Source: Clarkia xantiana subsp. parviflora (lineage: Eukaryota; Streptophyta; Magnoliopsida; Myrtales; Onagraceae). Taken from it: a DNA stretch of 64,000 nucleotides. The stretch's first letter is position 1. Each line of letters opens with the position of its first letter. Location of the stretch: contig JAPTYO010000002.1 of the NCBI GenBank assembly GCA_036873135.1, positions 21,850,452 through 21,914,451 of the forward strand. Reading direction: 5' to 3'. The notes beneath the pieces were generated by a model. That model saw only the letters and a list, made by a program, of their open reading frames with translations. It made no database searches and was not told the DNA's origin. Below, piece by piece: positions 35,940-48,772 of the stretch. A program made the translations under genes and the position numbers.

Positions 35940-38298
35940 GACGACACCCTTGTCGTGTCCTCGGCGTGATATTTTTCAGTCTCCTCTTGAAACTGCCACA
36001 AGGCTTTCACGTGCTCCAAGCTCGCCTTGCTAACAGGTTGTCCCTTCCACTTGACAAAGTATTCGCGCCTTAGCTATATGTTTCTCTCTTTCATGATTCG
36101 CTCGTCCATGATTGACTCCACTAGCGGTTGCTTGAGTCGAGAAATGGATGCCAACTCCGTATTTCTACTCAACGCATCAGCTACGAAGTTCGTCTTACCG
36201 GGCTTGTACTCGAGCTTGAAGTCGAAATCCGCAAGGAAATCCTGCCACCGAGCTTGCTTATGGGAAAACTTCCTATGTGTCTGGAAAGAGCTCGTGGCCA
36301 CATTGTTCGTCTTCACAATGAATTGCGCTCTAAGAAAGTAGTGTCTCCACGTACGAAGGGAATGCACCACCGCGATCATCTCATTTTCTTGGACAGTGTA
36401 CCTTCGCTCGGTGTCGTTCAGCTTCCGGCTCTCAAATGCCACCGGATGTCCATCTTGCATGAGCACCCCTCCAATGGCATAATCTGAGGCATCTGTCTGC
36501 ACCTCGAACGTCTTCTCGTAGTGGGGCAGTGCGAGAACGGGCTCTTCGGTCATAGCTCGCTTCAGCTGCTCGAACGCCTTTTGACACTCCATGGTCTAGT
36601 CCCAAGTTTTGTTCTTCTTGAAAAGTTCCATGAGTGGCATAGCAATCTTCGAATAATCCTTCACGAATCTGCGATAATAATTCGTAAGGCCCAAGAATGA
36701 TCTCACATCGGTCACCCTTGTTGGCGGCTGCCAATCCTCGATTTACCGCACCTTCCCCGGATCCATTCTCACACGTCCTTCCCCAACAATGTGGCCAAGA
36801 AATGAGATTTTTCGTTGTGCAAACACGCTCTCCTTCTTCACATAAAGTGTGTTCTCCCGCAATGCCTTGAACACTTGGCGCAAGTGTTTAATATGCTCCT
36901 CCAATGTCCGACTATACACCACAATGTCATCAAGATAAACCACCACGAAACGATCGAGGAACAGATGGAGTACCTTGTTCATGAGAGTCAAAATGTAGCT
37001 GACGCGTTGGTTAATTCAAAGGGCATAACAAGGAACTCGTATGATCATAGTGCGTCACACAAGCTGTTTTGCGTTCGTCTCCCTCCGTGGCCCGAACTTA
37101 CCAATACCTCGAGCGCAAGTCCAGCTTTGAGAACCACTTCGCTCCACTCAATCGATCGAATAAATATGCAAAGAGAGGGATTGGGTAATTGTTCTTTACC
37201 GTTAATTTATTCAGCGCCTGGTAGTCGATGCACGTCCGTAAGGTACCGTCTTGATTCCTTTGGAATAACACCGGCGCTCCGTACGGAGACTTGGATGGCT
37301 GAATATACCCCGCGTCTAACAGCTTCTTCAACTGCTTTCGCAACTCCTCCAACTCCGGTGTGCGATTGTGCATCCGGGACCAACTCGATCTTGCGGTCCA
37401 CCTCCCTCTTAGGCGGCAACTTCTTTGGGAGTTCAGCCGACATAACGTCTCTGAATTTTCCAAGGACTTGGACTATTTCCTCCGGGATTTTTTCCCCTTG
37501 GCTTTCACCCTCGTCCATTTTCAATGTCGCGAGGTAAGTGTGCTCTCATTTAAGTTGCATGGCCGACAAAGTCTTCATACCATCTCATTTCGAAAGCCTG
37601 ACCGGCACAATGCATTGACACCTCGAATCCAAAATGCAAATGCAATCAGCAAAAGGAACGATCATGGCATCGATCCGATCGTGGAAGTCTATCTAGATAA
37701 CAAAGTCGTAGTCATCGAAAGGGATCACCTCCATCGTTTCTTCGCTACTCCAATACTTTAATGCTTACCTCGTGAGCAATTTCGCATACCGGGATTTCCT
37801 CCGAGTTAACCGTCTTCAGCCGCGTATTGGTTTTCTCCAAGCGAAGATTCAGCTTCTTCGCAACCTCCTCGGACATAAAGAGGTTTGAGGCACCCGTGTC
37901 GATAAGTGCACTAATCTTCTTGCCCACGACTTCCACTTCCGCGAACATAAGGACCTTCGCCTTAGCCTTTTTGCCTTGGATAGTGCTAAGAATCCTCAAT
38001 GACCCCAACCGTGCTCCCTCTTCTTCCTCCTCCTCGGAAGTAACGGGAGCTGATAGTTTTTCACGTACCGGGAATTCCTTTGCCATACGAAGCCCCTTGC
38101 ATAATAAGCACTCCACCAGTCCGCGGTCCCTCCGATATGATCCAATATTGTCTTTAGAAAGAAAAATAAACTAATGAACCTTCCGCCATTGGACTTCATT
38201 CCTTCGTACTTGGGAGATTTGTCTCCCCCGGAATGGTAAGGTTTGCTGCGATCTCCCCTACCATTCGACTTGTCATTTGGCTTCGGCTTCTCCAACCA
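35940..38298 (-). pseudogene. Chromovirus pol remnant: gag end, protease, RT, RNase H, chromodomain; integrase missing
   Basis: From right to left on minus: a basic gag linker and a zinc knuckle that has lost residues (CLLCKGLRMAKEF, 38110 region); protease with IDTGAS (37910 region); RT N-terminus (37524-37098, containing PYGAPVLF and CIDYQALNK); RT palm with YLDDIVVYS (36991-36743); RNase H (36592-36074, starting from VQTDASDYAIGGVL). A stop follows, and directly after it a chromodomain (36070-35941, with VKWKGQ and LWQF). The roughly 1.2-1.4 kb integrase expected between RNase H and chromodomain is absent. Several frameshifts separate the RT blocks. Confidence 0.85.
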
Positions 38299-38303
38299 AA
38301 GCC

Positions 38304-38887
38304 TGTAAGATTAAGGGGAGTAATCACTACGGAAACTTAAACATGGTATGTGCTAGTAATATCAATTACGTAGCGGAAAGTTTACACATACCTCAAGAGT
38401 AACTGTTGTCCAAGATCCTTGCTCGAGGGAGTTCGCGATCCTCCGGTCGGGACCCGTAGAGATTCTTGTTAGAGAAGCCCTACGTGGTGCAGCTCCATAG
38501 CAAAGCCTCTGATCGATTCTTGGCACGGGGACAGATCTCTGGAGAGTTTGCTCGAAAGCAATTTGGCACACCCTTGGTGACTTGTGTGGTTCGGCCGAAA
38601 CACTTGTAGTGTGGGAGGAGGATTTTTATCTCTAAAACTCTCTTGTGAGGGAATTATGATTAACCCTAAAATTTTCCTAACACCTCTTATTTATAGGAGG
38701 AGTAAAGTGGACAAAAGTCCACTTTACCCCACCTAGGGTTTCGGCCTGCCTATGTAATTGGGCCTCCCATGTCAATTGGGATTTGGGTCTAGCCCAATTA
38801 CCCTAATGTGACATTTACTCAAGTTCATTAGGTAAACTATACATATTATGGGCTACCAATTACGACGCCCATCACCATATGCTTACA
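38304..38887 (-). repeat. 3' LTR of the copia element (584 bp)
   Basis: Nearly the same as the LTR at 54596-55192. The main difference is a segment around GGGAGGCCCAATTTTGGG that is present only in the other copy. Confidence 0.93.
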
Positions 38888-40020
38888 GCTTCCACTCGCC
38901 GGAATGGGAGGGTGCATGTTAATGTATTGTTGTCCAAATCCGCATCAACATTTCTCCCATTTGATCTGATCCATGCTTCCGAATAGTTAATACGAGGTTT
39001 GCTGTGCGACCAGCGGATACGACAGGCATCGTGCTACTCATCTGTTAGGAGTATTGTAGCGCCCGCGGAACGTTGATTCCCTTTTCTCTAATCAACCTAT
39101 TATAAACAACATTTATATATTGTACCGCGTTGTATCCTAGGTCAACTAATAGTTCTCCATTTGCCTAGTTTCCACATAGGAACATTTCTCCAAGGCATCC
39201 GTACAAGTATTTACAACCTTCAACTAATATCCGGCTGGTGGCCACCTAGTGAATACAAAAATCGGTGAATTACAGGTGAACTTGACCATCCCCATCTCTC
39301 ATACCCTTAGTCAAACCCAACCGGTTTCCAAGACGTGGTCACTAGGCCTTTTTGTTCAGCAGTACGCTCGTACACCGGGAAACGAACATTGAGCCTGACC
39401 TTAGGTATGAGTTCTGAGTCCATGAGGATACTTCGGGTGCCTCTTCATAAGGCTCCCGGGATCAATCAAACGCTCGAGGTGAAGAAGTTTGCGCCTGCCA
39501 GAATCACGAGGATTCCTTCCTAGCACAACCGAGTTGTGACCCCGTGGTCGAAAATGGCACGCGTAGTATGAAGCAACCGTTGATAGCATACCTGAACATT
39601 TTGGGTTGACAGGAAAGGGATATGTCAATCATGCTATCACAGATTCTCATCTGGCCTAGAATGTGGTTAAATGACAAATGAAGTTAATCACGGCGATATG
39701 CGAAACGAAGATCACGTCGAGTTACTTCGAAACTAGATAATCGTCTCGCTTAATCAGGTTTATCCCCCTGACTCTTAGCCAGTCTTGTTTGATGGAGGCC
39801 TCACTCCATCACAAGACAACCGTACCTGTGTGACTAGGTAAGGCCCACATTGGACATAGTTTGGCAGAGGATTGCGTCCTCCTACGACTTAGTTTATAGA
39901 CCGTAAATCTGATGTAATCAAAACATTATGACGTCGATTGATCATAAACTCGGTTGCAATTCTTTCGCTTACAAAATGTAACTTTCTAATATCAAAATGT
40001 TATCACAGATACATGCCATT
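38888..40020 (-). other. Non-coding 3' segment of the copia element
   Basis: About 1.1 kb between the end of RNase H and the 3' LTR. The related fragment at 5489-6640 preserves this segment, so it is a normal part of the family and not a later insert. No frame is recognised. Confidence 0.6.
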
Positions 40021-42910
40021 CTAAACCCTATGCAATCCAAGCAGTTTTACATGCTTTTCGAATATCTCCCTGCATAGTGGTTTAGTTAATGGGTCTGCAA
40101 TCATATTATCAGTGGACAAGTATTCCGTAGTGATTATATTGTCTTCTACCATAGATTTAGCATAAAAATATTTCACATCAATGTGTTTGGTCCTACTATG
40201 GTACTTCGGATTCTTAACTGCCGCAATGGCTGCCTGACTGTCAGAGAACACCTTCACAGGTTTACTCTCGACGTCACCATTAAGCAGCGCAATAAGAAGC
40301 CTTTTCAGTCAGACTGCTTCCTGTGCATTCTTAGAGAGAACTACGAATTCTGATTCCATCGTTGACAGCGCGACACAAGGTTGCTTCTTGCTTGTCCATG
40401 AAATGGCGGCATTAGCAAGGAGGAACACTCCCCCTGTGGTGGACTTACGATCATCCGGATCGCTACCATGGTCGGCGTCACTGTAACCGGTCAATTCTAA
40501 CTTCCCGCCCTCATAGCACAGAGCATAGTCGGCAGTACCTTTCAGATAACGAGTTATTCGTTTTACAGCCTTTAAACGTTGATAACCAGGATCTGATTGG
40601 AAACGTGCTACTAGGCCCACGTCATAACAAATATCGTGACGAGTGCATTGCATGGGTACATCAAACTACCAACCATGCTTAAATATTATGCACCCTTCAT
40701 CTGTTCGCGCTCTGCCAGGTTCTTGGGCCGTCACGTTTTGACAGTGCGCACCCAAATACCACCGGCGTATCCATGGGTTTGGCATCCTGTAATTTGAACC
40801 TTTTCAACAGCTTGTTGATATAGGCTTCTTGAGACAGACACAATTTCCAGGTAGCCCGATCTCTAGCAATTTTAATGCCTAAGATATATGTGGCCTCTCC
40901 CATGTCTTTCATCTCAAATATAGATGCTAACCAGGATTTTGACTTATTCAAGAAACTCATGTCGTTTGCAGCAATGAGTATGTCGTTCACGTATAAAGTT
41001 AAGATGACATACTTGGACCCGGAGGTCTTATAATACACGCACGTATCCTCGTGTAGATTCACGAATCTGTTTCCTACGATTTCCTCGTGGAATCTGCGGT
41101 ACCATTGCCGAGACGACTATTTAAGACCGTAGATGGACCTTTGGAGTTTACAAACTTTATGTTCGTTACCAGGAGTAATGAAACCCTCCGGTTGCTCCAT
41201 GTAGATCTCTTCCTCCAGATTTCCGTGGAGGAATGCGGTCTTAACATCCATTTGGTGCAGCTGGAGATCGAGACTTGCGACCAAGGCCAAAATGGCCCGT
41301 GCTGTGGTGTAATGCACAGTTGGTGAGTATGTTTTGTCAAAATCCACTCCGTGAAGTTGGGTATATCCTTTCGCAACAAGTCGAGCTTTGTATCGCTCGA
41401 CCTTCCCATCAGCGGTGAGTTTCAATTTGAGAACCCACTTGGCTCCTATGACTCTGCGTCCATCAGGTAAATCAACTAAAGACCATACCGAATTGGCTTT
41501 CATTGAAGAGATCTCCTCCTCCATTGCATTCCTCAATTCCTTTGCCTGAGGTCCTTCCAACGCTTCTTGAACCATTACAGGTTCGTTAACAGATGTTAGA
41601 GTGAAGATTTCTCCTCTCTTGATGGGGAACTTCTTAGGAGAAGTTTTATGCATTTGACTACGTCTAGGCTCGTTGTTCCCATCTTGAGTCTGAACAATAC
41701 TCCCACTTGGAACAATGCTTCTGATCGGAGCATCACTCCCACTAGGAATAAGTGCAGTGCTCGAACCTTCTACTACAACCTTCATTGGTCGACCTCTTGG
41801 TCTCGAGATTCTATCTCCGAGATTAATTCCTTGATCACTAGGATTTGGAACCAAGATGGTCGGTATACTCCCACTGGAAACAATGGGCAGTATTGGCGGT
41901 TGTGGTATAGGTCCGGTAACATGATTATCAGGTTCAACTTGATTCGTCCCTACAACAACATTGATTGTGGTAGGGTTTATTCCTCCCACTGGATTTACTA
42001 TGAAAATGTTCTCATTCTCATTTACCATGTCATTCATCTGAGTTATTGGTTCAAATCTCCCACTCGAAGTAAGTGGGACCTGATCGTCAATGTTATCCTG
42101 CTCCAGTTCAGTCAATACTTCATCTGTTTTAATCTCTCCAAGCATTGGAAATTCGTCCTCAAGAAAAGTTACGTCTCTGGATTCATGTTCGACCACGCCA
42201 CCATTATCTTGAGCTTACACGAATACGTAACCCTTAGAGTTCTCTGAATACCTAATAAAGATACTCTTTAGTCCTCTGGGTCCCAACTTGCCGAAACGGC
42301 TATCAGTCGTATGTGTATAGGCGCCGCAACCCCAAGGCCGCAGTCTGGTGAGATCTAGTTCTCTTCCATGCCACAGCTCATAAGGCGTTGTGTCTACCGC
42401 TTTGGTTGGTACAAGGTTTACTATATGAGTGGCAGTCAATAACGCATCACTCCAATATGAGATAGGTAATTGTGTCTGCGACATCATGCTTTTGACCATG
42501 TCCAGGAGAGTTCGATTACGACGTACAGCCACACCATTCTGCTGTGGTGTGTTGGGGATTGTCGTTTGACGGGATATCCCTCTTTCTTTGCACAACTTAT
42601 CAAACTCATTAGAGGGATATTCTCCACCTCTATCAGTGCGTAGGCTTTTCACCTTACGCTCTTGTTGATTCTCTACGAGGTTTATAAAGTTTTTAAAGCA
42701 ATCTATTTTCTCGGATTTACGAGTAATCAAATGAGTAAACCCATAATGGGTAAAGTCGTCAATGAAAGTTACGAAGTATCGTTTCCCATTCCTAGCGGTT
42801 ACACTCATTGGTCCCACAGACGTCGGAGTGAATCAACTACAACAGATACTCGGCTCGTTGAGCTTCTCCAAATGGTTTGCGGGTGGACTTTCCAGCTAGA
42901 CAATCATGGC
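40021..42910 (-). pseudogene. Copia integrase, RT and RNase H remnant
   Basis: Minus strand from 42910: the zinc-region end (HDCLAGK), the integrase core with FIDDFTHY and RTDRGGEY but QQNGVAVRRN, where the catalytic Glu of the usual QQNGVAERRN is Val; then a linker and RT (41950-40700, with KARLVAKGYTQ and VDFDKTYSPTV); then RNase H (ARLVA..GYSDADHGSD, STMESEFVVLS, SDSQAAIAAVKN). The RT box reads YVNDI where YVDD is expected. Nonsense codons lie near 42214, 41115 and 40307, and there is a frameshift near 40655-40690. It is not functional. Confidence 0.88.
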
Positions 42911-42913
42911 AGG
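42909..42913. repeat. Left target duplication GCAGG of the three-LTR element
   Basis: It matches GCAGG at 50673-50677. The copia frame across the site rejoins when the insert and one copy are removed. Confidence 0.95.
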
Positions 42914-43735
42914 TGTTGGATTGTGATTTATTAAATATGACCATACTAAGAACGTTCCATTTTTGCGGCAAAACTCTCGGACACTAAAGTCGGGACTATT
43001 GAAGTCGGGACCCACAGAGAGTAAAGTCGGGAGCACTAAAGTCGGAATCTATATGAAGAGGTGAAATAGTGGCACCCCCCATTGACAAGTCGACCAAGTC
43101 GACCAAGGCGACCAAGTCGACCAAGGCCATCAAGGCCACCAAGTCGACCAAGGCGACCAAGGCGACCAAGGCGACCAAGTCGACCAAGTCAACCAAGGTG
43201 TCAAGGCGAGACCATCAAAGTCGCATTCGACTATCATCAACACCAGGTGGCAACCTGCTTGTCACCTACTTAGAAGAAAACCCTTCCTCCTACGGAAGAA
43301 GAGGTGCCAACCTGCTTGTCACTTACTTAGAAGAAAACCTTTCCTCCCAAGGAAGAAGAGGTGGCGACCTGCTTGTCACCTGCTGACACAGTGCCCCTCA
43401 TCTCCACCAATGAGAGAAAGGCGGCCACTGCCCTTATTAACCAATCAAAACGAAGCTGTCACCACCTAAAGTCGGTAAAAGCTTCCCCTATAAATACTCT
43501 TCAGTATTCTCATTCATGATTAAGATTTCTCACTACCAGAATGTTATACTAACTTAAGCTTCGGAGCGGAATCAGGGGCCATCCCCACCCCTTTTCAGGT
43601 CCTCGCCTCACACAAAGCTCCCAAATGAGGCTAAGTAACCAAGAGGTCAGGAAAGATACTTACGAGAGTTAGCTCCCGGCGAGACCTTGAAGTCCACTAC
43701 TAGAAGTTCAAGGCCACGTCATTTTGATCCCAACA
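42914..43735 (+). repeat. LTR 1 of the tandem element (822 bp)
   Basis: Ends TGTTGGATTG and GATCCCAACA. A TATA box TATAAATA lies at 43489-43496. It is the most different of the three (for example AAATATGACC for AAATACGACC) and has the shortest minisatellite (43085-43199). Confidence 0.95.
43085..43199 (+). repeat. 9 bp minisatellite in LTR 1
   Basis: Units of GACCAAGTC and GACCAAGGC, about 13 copies. Being a multiple of three, the array is open on both strands (KATKSTK on +, VDLVALV on -). Confidence 0.92.
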
Positions 43736-43737
43736 TT

Positions 43738-43755
43738 TGGCGCCTTCTGTGGGAA
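43738..43755 (+). other. Primer-binding site 1
   Basis: TGGCGCCTTCTGTGGGAA, two bases after LTR 1. It differs at one position from the site of the Tat-like element at 3166-3149. Confidence 0.8.
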
Positions 43756-43944
43756 ACTGATCAAAAAGTCATGGCGCCTCAACTTCAAAAAGGGGTGACA
43801 CCAAAAGCGAATAATATGAAGGTGGAGACACCTCCTAAGGCAATGACTAGGGTTTAGAAGTCGTCACCAAAATGCTGACACCAAAGGTCGTCGCCAAAAA
43901 GGTAGTCACCAAAAGTTTCATCGTTAAATGGTCGTCGCCATAAA

Positions 43945-45009
43945 TGTCGCTTCGGAAAAAGTCGTTGACTACAAATAGTCGGCGACAAAGCTAAAAAGGG
44001 ATCAGTCATAAAACTGACCCTTAGCTTAAAGTCGTCGCCTCGGAAAAAGTCATCGACTCCGAAAAGTCGGCGACAAAGCTAAAAACGGGATCAGTCGTCA
44101 AACTGACCCTTAGCTTAAAGAAGTCGCCTCGAAAAAAGTCGTCGACTCCGAAAAGTCGGCGACAAAGCTAAAAATGGACTAGTCATCAAAATGGCCCTTA
44201 GCTTAAAGTCATCTCCTCAGAAAAAGTTGTCGACTCCGAAAAGTCGGCGACAAAGCTAAAAAGGGATCATTCATCAAACTGACCATTATCTTAAAGAAGT
44301 CGCCTCGGAAAAAGTCGTCGACTCCGAAAAGTCGGCGACAAAGCTAAAAAGGGATCAAGTCATCAAACTGACCCTTAGCTTAAAGAAGTCGCCTCGGAAA
44401 AAGTCGTCTACTCCGTAAAATCAGCGACAAAGCTAAAAGGGATCAGTCATTAAACTGACCCTTAGCTTAAAGTCGTCACCTTGGAAAAAGTCGTCGACTC
44501 CGAAAAGTCGGCGACAAAGCTAAAAAGGAATCAGTCATCAAACTGACCCTTAGCTTAAAGAAGTCGCCTCGGAAAAATTCGTCGACTCCGAAAAGTCGGC
44601 GACGAAGCTAAAAAGGGATCAGTCATCAAAACTGACCATTAGCTTAAAGAAGTCGCCTCGGAAAGAGTCGTCAACTCCGAAAAGTCGGCGACAAAGCTAA
44701 AAAGGGATCAGTCATCAAACTGACCCTTAGCTTAAAGAAGTCGCCTCAGAAAAAGTCGTCGACTCGGAAAAGTCGGCTACAAAGCTAAAAAGGGACCAGT
44801 CATCAAACTGACCCTTAGCTTAAAGAAGTCGCCTCGGAAAAAGTCGTCGACTCCGAAAAGTCGGCGACAAAGCTAAAAAGGGATCAGTCATCAAACTGAC
44901 CATTAGCTTAAAGAAGTCGCCTCGGAAAAAGTCGTCGACTCCGAAAAGTCGGCGACAAAGCTAAAAAGGGATCAGTCATCAAACTGACCCTTAGCCTAGG
45001 AAAGTCGCC
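43945..45009 (+). repeat. 88 bp hairpin-forming tandem array, unit 1 (about 12 copies)
   Basis: Each monomer contains GTCGTCGACTCCGAAA followed by AGTCGGCGAC (10 bp stem with one G-U pair, 6-base loop) and a second stem made of AGCTAA, AGGG, TCAGT pairing with ACTGA, CCCT, TTAGCT. Further partial copies lie at 46313-46500. Confidence 0.9.
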
Positions 45010-45013
45010 GACA

Positions 45014-46059
45014 GTTGAAGAAGCCTTTTCCGAATCGATTGTCGACCATCAACAATCTGATATCAACTAAATCACTCAGATTAGTCGGCAACTCGAAAGA
45101 GGTTAGGTGTTGAAGAAGCCTTTTCCGAATCGATTGTCGACCATCAACAATCTGATATCAACTAAATCACTCAGATTAGTTGGCAACTCAAAAGAGGTTA
45201 GGTGTTGAAGAAGCCTTTTCCGAATCGATTGTCGACCATCAACAATCTGATATCAACTAAATCACTCAGATTAGTCGGTAACTCGAAAGAGGTTAGGTGT
45301 TGAAGAAGCCTTTTCCGAATCGATTGTCGACCATCAACAATCTGATATCAACTAAATCACTCAGATTAGTCGGCAACTCGAAAGAGGTTAGGTGTTGAAG
45401 AAGCCTTTTCCTAATCGATTGTCGACCATCAACAATATGATATCAACTAAATCACTCAGATTAGTTGGCAACTCAAAAGAGGTTAGGTGTTGAAGAAGCC
45501 TTTTCCGAATCGATTGTCGACCATCAACAATCTGATATCAACTAAATAACTCAGATTAGTCGGCAACTCGAAAGAGGTTAGGTGTTGAAGAAGCCTTTTC
45601 CGAATCGATTGTCGACCATCAACAATCTGATATCAACTAAATCACACAGATTAGTCGGCAACTCGATAGAGGTTAGGTGTTGAATAAGCCTTTTCCGAAT
45701 CGATTGTCGACCATCAACAATCTGATATCAACTAAATCACTCAGATTAGTTGGCAACTCGAAAGAGGTTAGGTGTTGAAGAAGCCTTTTCCGAATCGATT
45801 GTCGACCATCAACAATCTGATATCAACTAAATCACTCAGATTAGTCGGTAACTCGAAAGAGGTTAGGTGTTGAAGAAGCCTTTTCCGAATCGATTGTCGA
45901 CCATTAACAATCTGATATCAACTAAATCACTCAGATTAGTCGGCAACTCGAAAGAGGTTAGGTGTTGAAGAAGCCTTTTCCTAATCGATTGTCGACCATC
46001 AACAATATGATATCAACTAAATCACTCAGATTAGTCGGCAACTCGAAAGAGGTTAGGTG
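45014..46059 (+). repeat. 95 bp tandem array, unit 1 (11 copies)
   Basis: Monomer start GTTGAAGAAGCCTTTTCC. Each has inner palindromic pairs (AATCTGA with TCAGATT; TTGTCGAC with GTCGGCAA allowing G-U). Sequence variants repeat at exactly 570 bp (GGTAACTCG at 45277 and 45847; CCTAATCG at 45410 and 45980), which shows a duplication of six monomers. Confidence 0.92.
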
Positions 46060-46599
46060 TGAAGATAAGTCCTTTTCCGAATCGATTGTCGACAATTAAG
46101 AATCTAATATCATTCATATCACTTAGATTCGTCGACAATTCGAAATAGGTTTGGCGTCGACATTCCAGACTTGATAAAAATCAGTCATTCGATGGAAAAG
46201 AGTAAAAGGTTAAAACCTAAGCCTCAAGACGATCTGAGAAGAATTGATCATCAACAACAAAAGGCCAAAATGGATCAGTCATCAAACTGACCATTAGCCT
46301 CAGAAAGTCGTCGCGTCGGAAAAAGTCGTCGACTCCGAAAAGTCGGCGACAAAGCTAAAATTGCACCAGTAATAAAACTGACCCTTAGCTTAAAGATGTC
46401 GCCTCAGAAAAAAGTCGCCGACTCCGAAAAGTCGGCGACAATGGCTTAAAAATGGATTAGTCATAAAACTGACAATTAGCTTGAAAAAGTCATCGACTCC
46501 GAAAGGTCGTCAACTCCTAAAAAATGCTAATGTTGTGTCTTTATTTATATCTCGACTCGGATAATGCCGAAACGACATCACCCAAGTCTCGGGGGTCAG

Positions 46600-47493
46600 T
46601 GTTGGATTGTGATTTATTAAATACGACCATACTAAGAGCGTTCCATTTTTGCGGCAAAACTCTCTGACACTAAAGTCGGGACTATTGAAGTCGGGACCCT
46701 CGGAGAGTAAATTCGGGAGCACTAAAGTCGGAATCTATCAGAAGAGGTGAAATAGTGGAACCCCCCATGGACAAGTCGACCAAAGCGACCAAGTCGACCA
46801 AGGCGACCAAGGCGACCAAGTCGAGCAATGCGACCAAGTCGACCAAGGCGACCAATTCGACCAAGGCGACCAAGGCAACCAAGGTGACCAAGTCGACCAA
46901 GGCGACCAAGGAGACCAAGTCGACCAAGGCAACCAAGTCGACCAAGTCAACCAAGGCGTCAAGGCGAGACCATCAAAGTCGCCTTCGACTATCATCAACA
47001 CCCGGTGGCAACCTGCTTGTCACCTACTTAGAAGAAAACCCTTCCTCCTAAGGAAGAAGAGGTGGCAACCTGCTTGTCACCTACTTAGAAGAAAACCCTT
47101 CATTCTAAGGAAGAAGAGGCGGTGACCTGCTTGTCACCTGCTGACACAGTGCCTCCCATCTCCACCAATGAAAGAAAGGCGGTCACCGCCCTTATCAACC
47201 AATCAAAACGAAGCTGCCACCACCTAAAGTCGGTAAAAGCTTCGCCTATAAATACTCTTCAGTATTCTCATTCATGATTAAGATTTCTCACTACCAGAAT
47301 GTTATACTAACTTAAGCTTCGGAGTGGAATCAGGGGCCATCCCCACCCCTTTTCAGGTCCTCGCCTCACACAAAGCTCCCAAATGAGGCTAATTACCCAA
47401 GAGGTCAGGAAAGATACTTACGAGAGTTAGCTCCCGGCGAGACCTCGAAGTCCACTACTAGAAGTTCAAGGCCACATCATTTTGATCCCAACA
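46600..47493 (+). repeat. LTR 2 of the tandem element (894 bp)
   Basis: Near-identical to LTR 3 along its whole length. TATA box at 47247-47254. Minisatellite at 46771-46958. Confidence 0.95.
46771..46958 (+). repeat. 9 bp minisatellite in LTR 2
   Basis: About 21 units of GACCAAGKC type. About eight units more than LTR 1 and one more than LTR 3, which accounts for almost all LTR length differences. Confidence 0.92.
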
Positions 47494-47495
47494 TT

Positions 47496-47513
47496 TGGCG
47501 CCTTCTGTGGGAA
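47496..47513 (+). other. Primer-binding site 2
   Basis: Same sequence as at 43738, after the middle LTR. The middle LTR therefore serves as both 3' LTR of unit 1 and 5' LTR of unit 2. Confidence 0.8.
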
Positions 47514-47703
47514 ACTGATCAAAAAGTCATGGCGCCTCAACTTCAAAAAGGGGTGACACCAAAAGTGAATAATATGAAGGTGGAGACACCTCCTAAGGCA
47601 ATGACTAGGGGCCAGAAGTCGTCACAAAAATGCTGACACCAAAGGTCGTCGCCAAAAAGGTAGTCACCAAAAGTTTCATCGTTAAATGGTCGTCGCCATA
47701 AAT

Positions 47704-48768
47704 GTCGCTTCGGAAAAAGTCGTTGACTACAAAAAGTCGGCGACAAAGCTAAAAAGGGATCAGTCATAAAACTGACCCTTAGCTTAAAGTCGTCGCCTCA
47801 GAAAAAGTCATCGACTCCAAAAAGTCGGCGACAAAGCTAAAAACGGGATCAGTCGTCAAACTGACCCTTAGCTTAAAGAAGTCGCCTCGGAAAAAGTCGT
47901 CGACTCCGAAAAGTCGGCGACAAAGCTAAAAATGGACTAGTCATCAAAATGGCCCTTAGCTTAAAGTCATCGCCTCGGAAAAAGTTGTCGACTCCGAAAA
48001 GTCGGCGACAAAGCTAAAAAGGGATCATTCATCAAACTGACCATTATCTTAAAGAAGTCGCCTCGGAAAAAGTCGTCGACTCCGAAAAGTCGGCGACAAA
48101 GCTAAAAAGGGATCAAGTCATCAAACTGACCCTTAGCTTAAAGAAGTCACCTCGGAAAAAGTCGTCTACTCCGTAAAGTCAGCGACAAAGCTAAAAAGGG
48201 ATCAGTCATTAAACTGACCCTTAGCTTAAAGTCGTCACCTTGGAAAAAGTCGTCGACTCCGAAAAGTCGGCGACAAAGCTAAAAAGGGATCAGTCATCAA
48301 ACTGACCCTTAGCTTAAAGAAGTCACCTCGGAAAAATTCGTCGACTCCGAAAAGTCGGCGACAAAGCTAAAAAGGGATCAGTCATCAAAACTGACCCTTA
48401 GCTTAAAGAAGTCGCCTCGGAAAGAGTCGTCAACTCCGAAAAGTCGGCGACAAAGCTAAAAAGGGATCAGTCATCAAACTGACCCTTAGCTTAAAGAAGT
48501 CGCCTCAGAAAAAGTCGTCGACTCGGAAAAGTCGGCTACAAAGCTAAAAAGGGACCAGTCATCAAACTGACCCTTAGCTTAAAGAAGTCGCCTCGGAAAA
48601 AGTCGTCGACTCCGAAAAGTCGGCGACAAAGCTAAAAAGGGATCAGTCATCAAACTGACCATTAGCTTAAAGAAGTCGCCTCGGAAAAAGTCGTCGACTC
48701 CGAAAAGTCGGCGACAAAGCTAAAAAGGGATCAGTCATCAAACTGACCCTTAGCCTAGGAAAGTCGCC
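47704..48768 (+). repeat. 88 bp hairpin-forming tandem array, unit 2 (about 12 copies)
   Basis: Copy by copy it parallels the array at 43945-45009, including private variants such as GGATCATTCATC and TCTACTCCGTAAA. Partial copies recur at 49495-49690. Confidence 0.9.
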
Positions 48769-48772
48769 GACA

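Noticed and set aside
38917..39010. Start TGTTAATGTATTG taken as an LTR end of the copia element
   Set aside because: The true LTRs (TGTAAGATTA..GCTTACA) are fixed by AAGCC duplications and primer site at 38304 and 54596; this is an internal 3' segment.
43069..43386. Open frames over the LTR minisatellites (KATKSTK on +, VDLVALV on -), also at 46682-47051 and 49871-50231
   Set aside because: A 9 bp repeat without stops is open on both strands. The frames have no conserved flanks and lie in LTR U3.
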